From Actinomycetota bacterium (GTDB lineage Bacteria; Actinomycetota; Thermoleophilia; UBA2241), in contig PKYM01000058.1 in the NCBI GenBank assembly GCA_003132645.1, positions 10,902 through 16,770 of the forward strand: a stretch of 5,869 bases of DNA, given 5' to 3'. Each line of letters opens with the position of its first letter. Position 1 is the first letter of the stretch. Under the pieces are notes generated by a model. That model saw nothing but the letters and a program-made list of their open reading frames with translations, was not told the DNA's origin and did no database searches. Of the stretch, positions 5,174 through 5,869 are shown piece after piece. The translations under genes were made by a program, and so were the position numbers.

Positions 5174-5869
5174 ATGCCTCTTTCCACGGCAGACAGGGAT
5201 CGTCTGAAGAACCTTCTCGGCCCGCACGTGACCTTCGATCGTCGCGAGCGACGCCTTTATGGTCACGACATCGCCGCCATGCCGAGCCTGGTCAAGCCGC
5301 TGGTCGGCGACACGACGCCCGATGCGGTCGCCCAGCCCACGAGCGAGGAACAGCTCGTCGAGCTCGTGCGCTGGGCGACCGATCGCCGCGTCCCTCTGAC
5401 CCCGCGCGGCAAGGGTTCGTCGGGCTACGGCGGCGCCATCCCGGTCAAGAAGGGACTGGTCGTCGACTTCTACCGCATGCGTGCCGTGGTGGACATCGAC
5501 GAAGAGGCTCTCACCGCGACAGTCGAGCCGGGCATCACCTGGGAACAGCTCGATCGCGAGATCGCCAAACGGGGCCTGACCCTGCGCCTCTACCCCACGA
5601 GCTACCCGTCGTCGTCGGTCGGCGGCTGGCTCGCCCAGGGCGGCGCCGGCATCGGCTCCTACGAGTATGGCTGGTTTGCCGAGAACGTCGTTTCGGCACG
5701 TGTCGTGCTGGCCGGTGGAGCCGTGCGCGAGCTTTCGGGCGTCGATCTCGGGCTGGTCGCCGACGCCGAGGGCACGACCGGTATCGTGAGCCAGGTCACC
5801 GTGCGGCTGCGCGCGCTCGAAGATGAGGCCGTCACCGCCATCGCCTGCGCCGACGCCCGTGATCTGCAG
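5174..5869 (+). CDS. FAD-linked oxidoreductase, PCMH/GlcD type (partial, 3' end outside window)
   Basis: The frame is open from the ATG at 5174 to the right edge, giving the first 232 residues. They match the FAD-binding PCMH domain of the GlcD/lactate-dehydrogenase/VAO superfamily: AQPTSEEQLVELVRWA (53-68), the FAD pyrophosphate-binding PRGKGSSGYGG (77-87), TVEPGITWEQLD (116-127), the SYPSSSVGGWLAQGGAGIGS block (143-162) and AEGTTGIVSQVTVRL (198-212). No His or Cys that would indicate covalent flavin attachment is obvious in the visible part. Such enzymes oxidise 2-hydroxyacids or similar substrates; many pass electrons to an iron-sulfur partner or a fused C-terminal Fe-S domain, which cannot be judged here. 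AAAAGGAG (5161-5168) lies five nt before the ATG, confirming the start. The 28-nt gap after arsR with no terminator suggests one operon. The family is secure; the substrate is unknown. Confidence 0.92.
   Translation, partial: MPLSTADRDRLKNLLGPHVTFDRRERRLYGHDIAAMPSLVKPLVGDTTPDAVAQPTSEEQLVELVRWATDRRVPLTPRGKGSSGYGGAIPVKKGLVVDFYRMRAVVDIDEEALTATVEPGITWEQLDREIAKRGLTLRLYPTSYPSSSVGGWLAQGGAGIGSYEYGWFAENVVSARVVLAGGAVRELSGVDLGLVADAEGTTGIVSQVTVRLRALEDEAVTAIACADARDLQ

Overview
The window is GC-rich DNA (about 70% by eye, not computed) with compact genes, strongly G/C third codon positions, GTG and ATG starts, and one likely leaderless gene. This suits a high-GC bacterium. The gene types and the absence of eukaryotic or archaeal signals make an actinobacterium (possibly a Thermoleophilia-like lineage) my best guess, but no phylogenetic marker is present and the placement is weak.

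Layout, left to right. (1) A plus-strand ABC-2 type transporter permease ends at 814; its 5' end may lie outside the window. (2) Converging on it with a 4-nt gap is a minus-strand gene for a glutaredoxin/GST-N-like CPYC domain fused to a DUF302-like domain (819-1454). (3) A large minus-strand gene encodes a DUF255/YyaL-type thioredoxin-domain protein with a CHWCH motif (1630-3558); it has a good promoter but almost no leader. (4) A gene-free stretch of about 400 bp (3559-3954) holds a long, strongly structured inverted repeat with nested hairpins. (5) A minus-strand cysteine dioxygenase gene (3955-4551). (6) A divergent control region (4552-4812) with 23-bp tandem repeats, five ACGT cores, two dyads and a plausible promoter. 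(7) A plus-strand ArsR-family regulator (4813-5145), followed 28 nt later by a probably co-transcribed FAD-linked (PCMH/GlcD-type) oxidoreductase that runs off the right edge.

Three genes share a thiol/redox flavour: the CPYC protein, the CHWCH protein and the thiol dioxygenase. The ArsR regulator lies between the dioxygenase and a flavin oxidoreductase, so the simplest model is that it controls its own operon and perhaps the divergent cysteine dioxygenase gene. That link is inferred from position only. I see no RNA genes, CRISPR array, insertion sequence or phage genes. The most unusual items are the 128-bp inverted-repeat element at 3758-3885 and the repeat-rich divergent promoter region. 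Neither amounts to a demonstrated new system.
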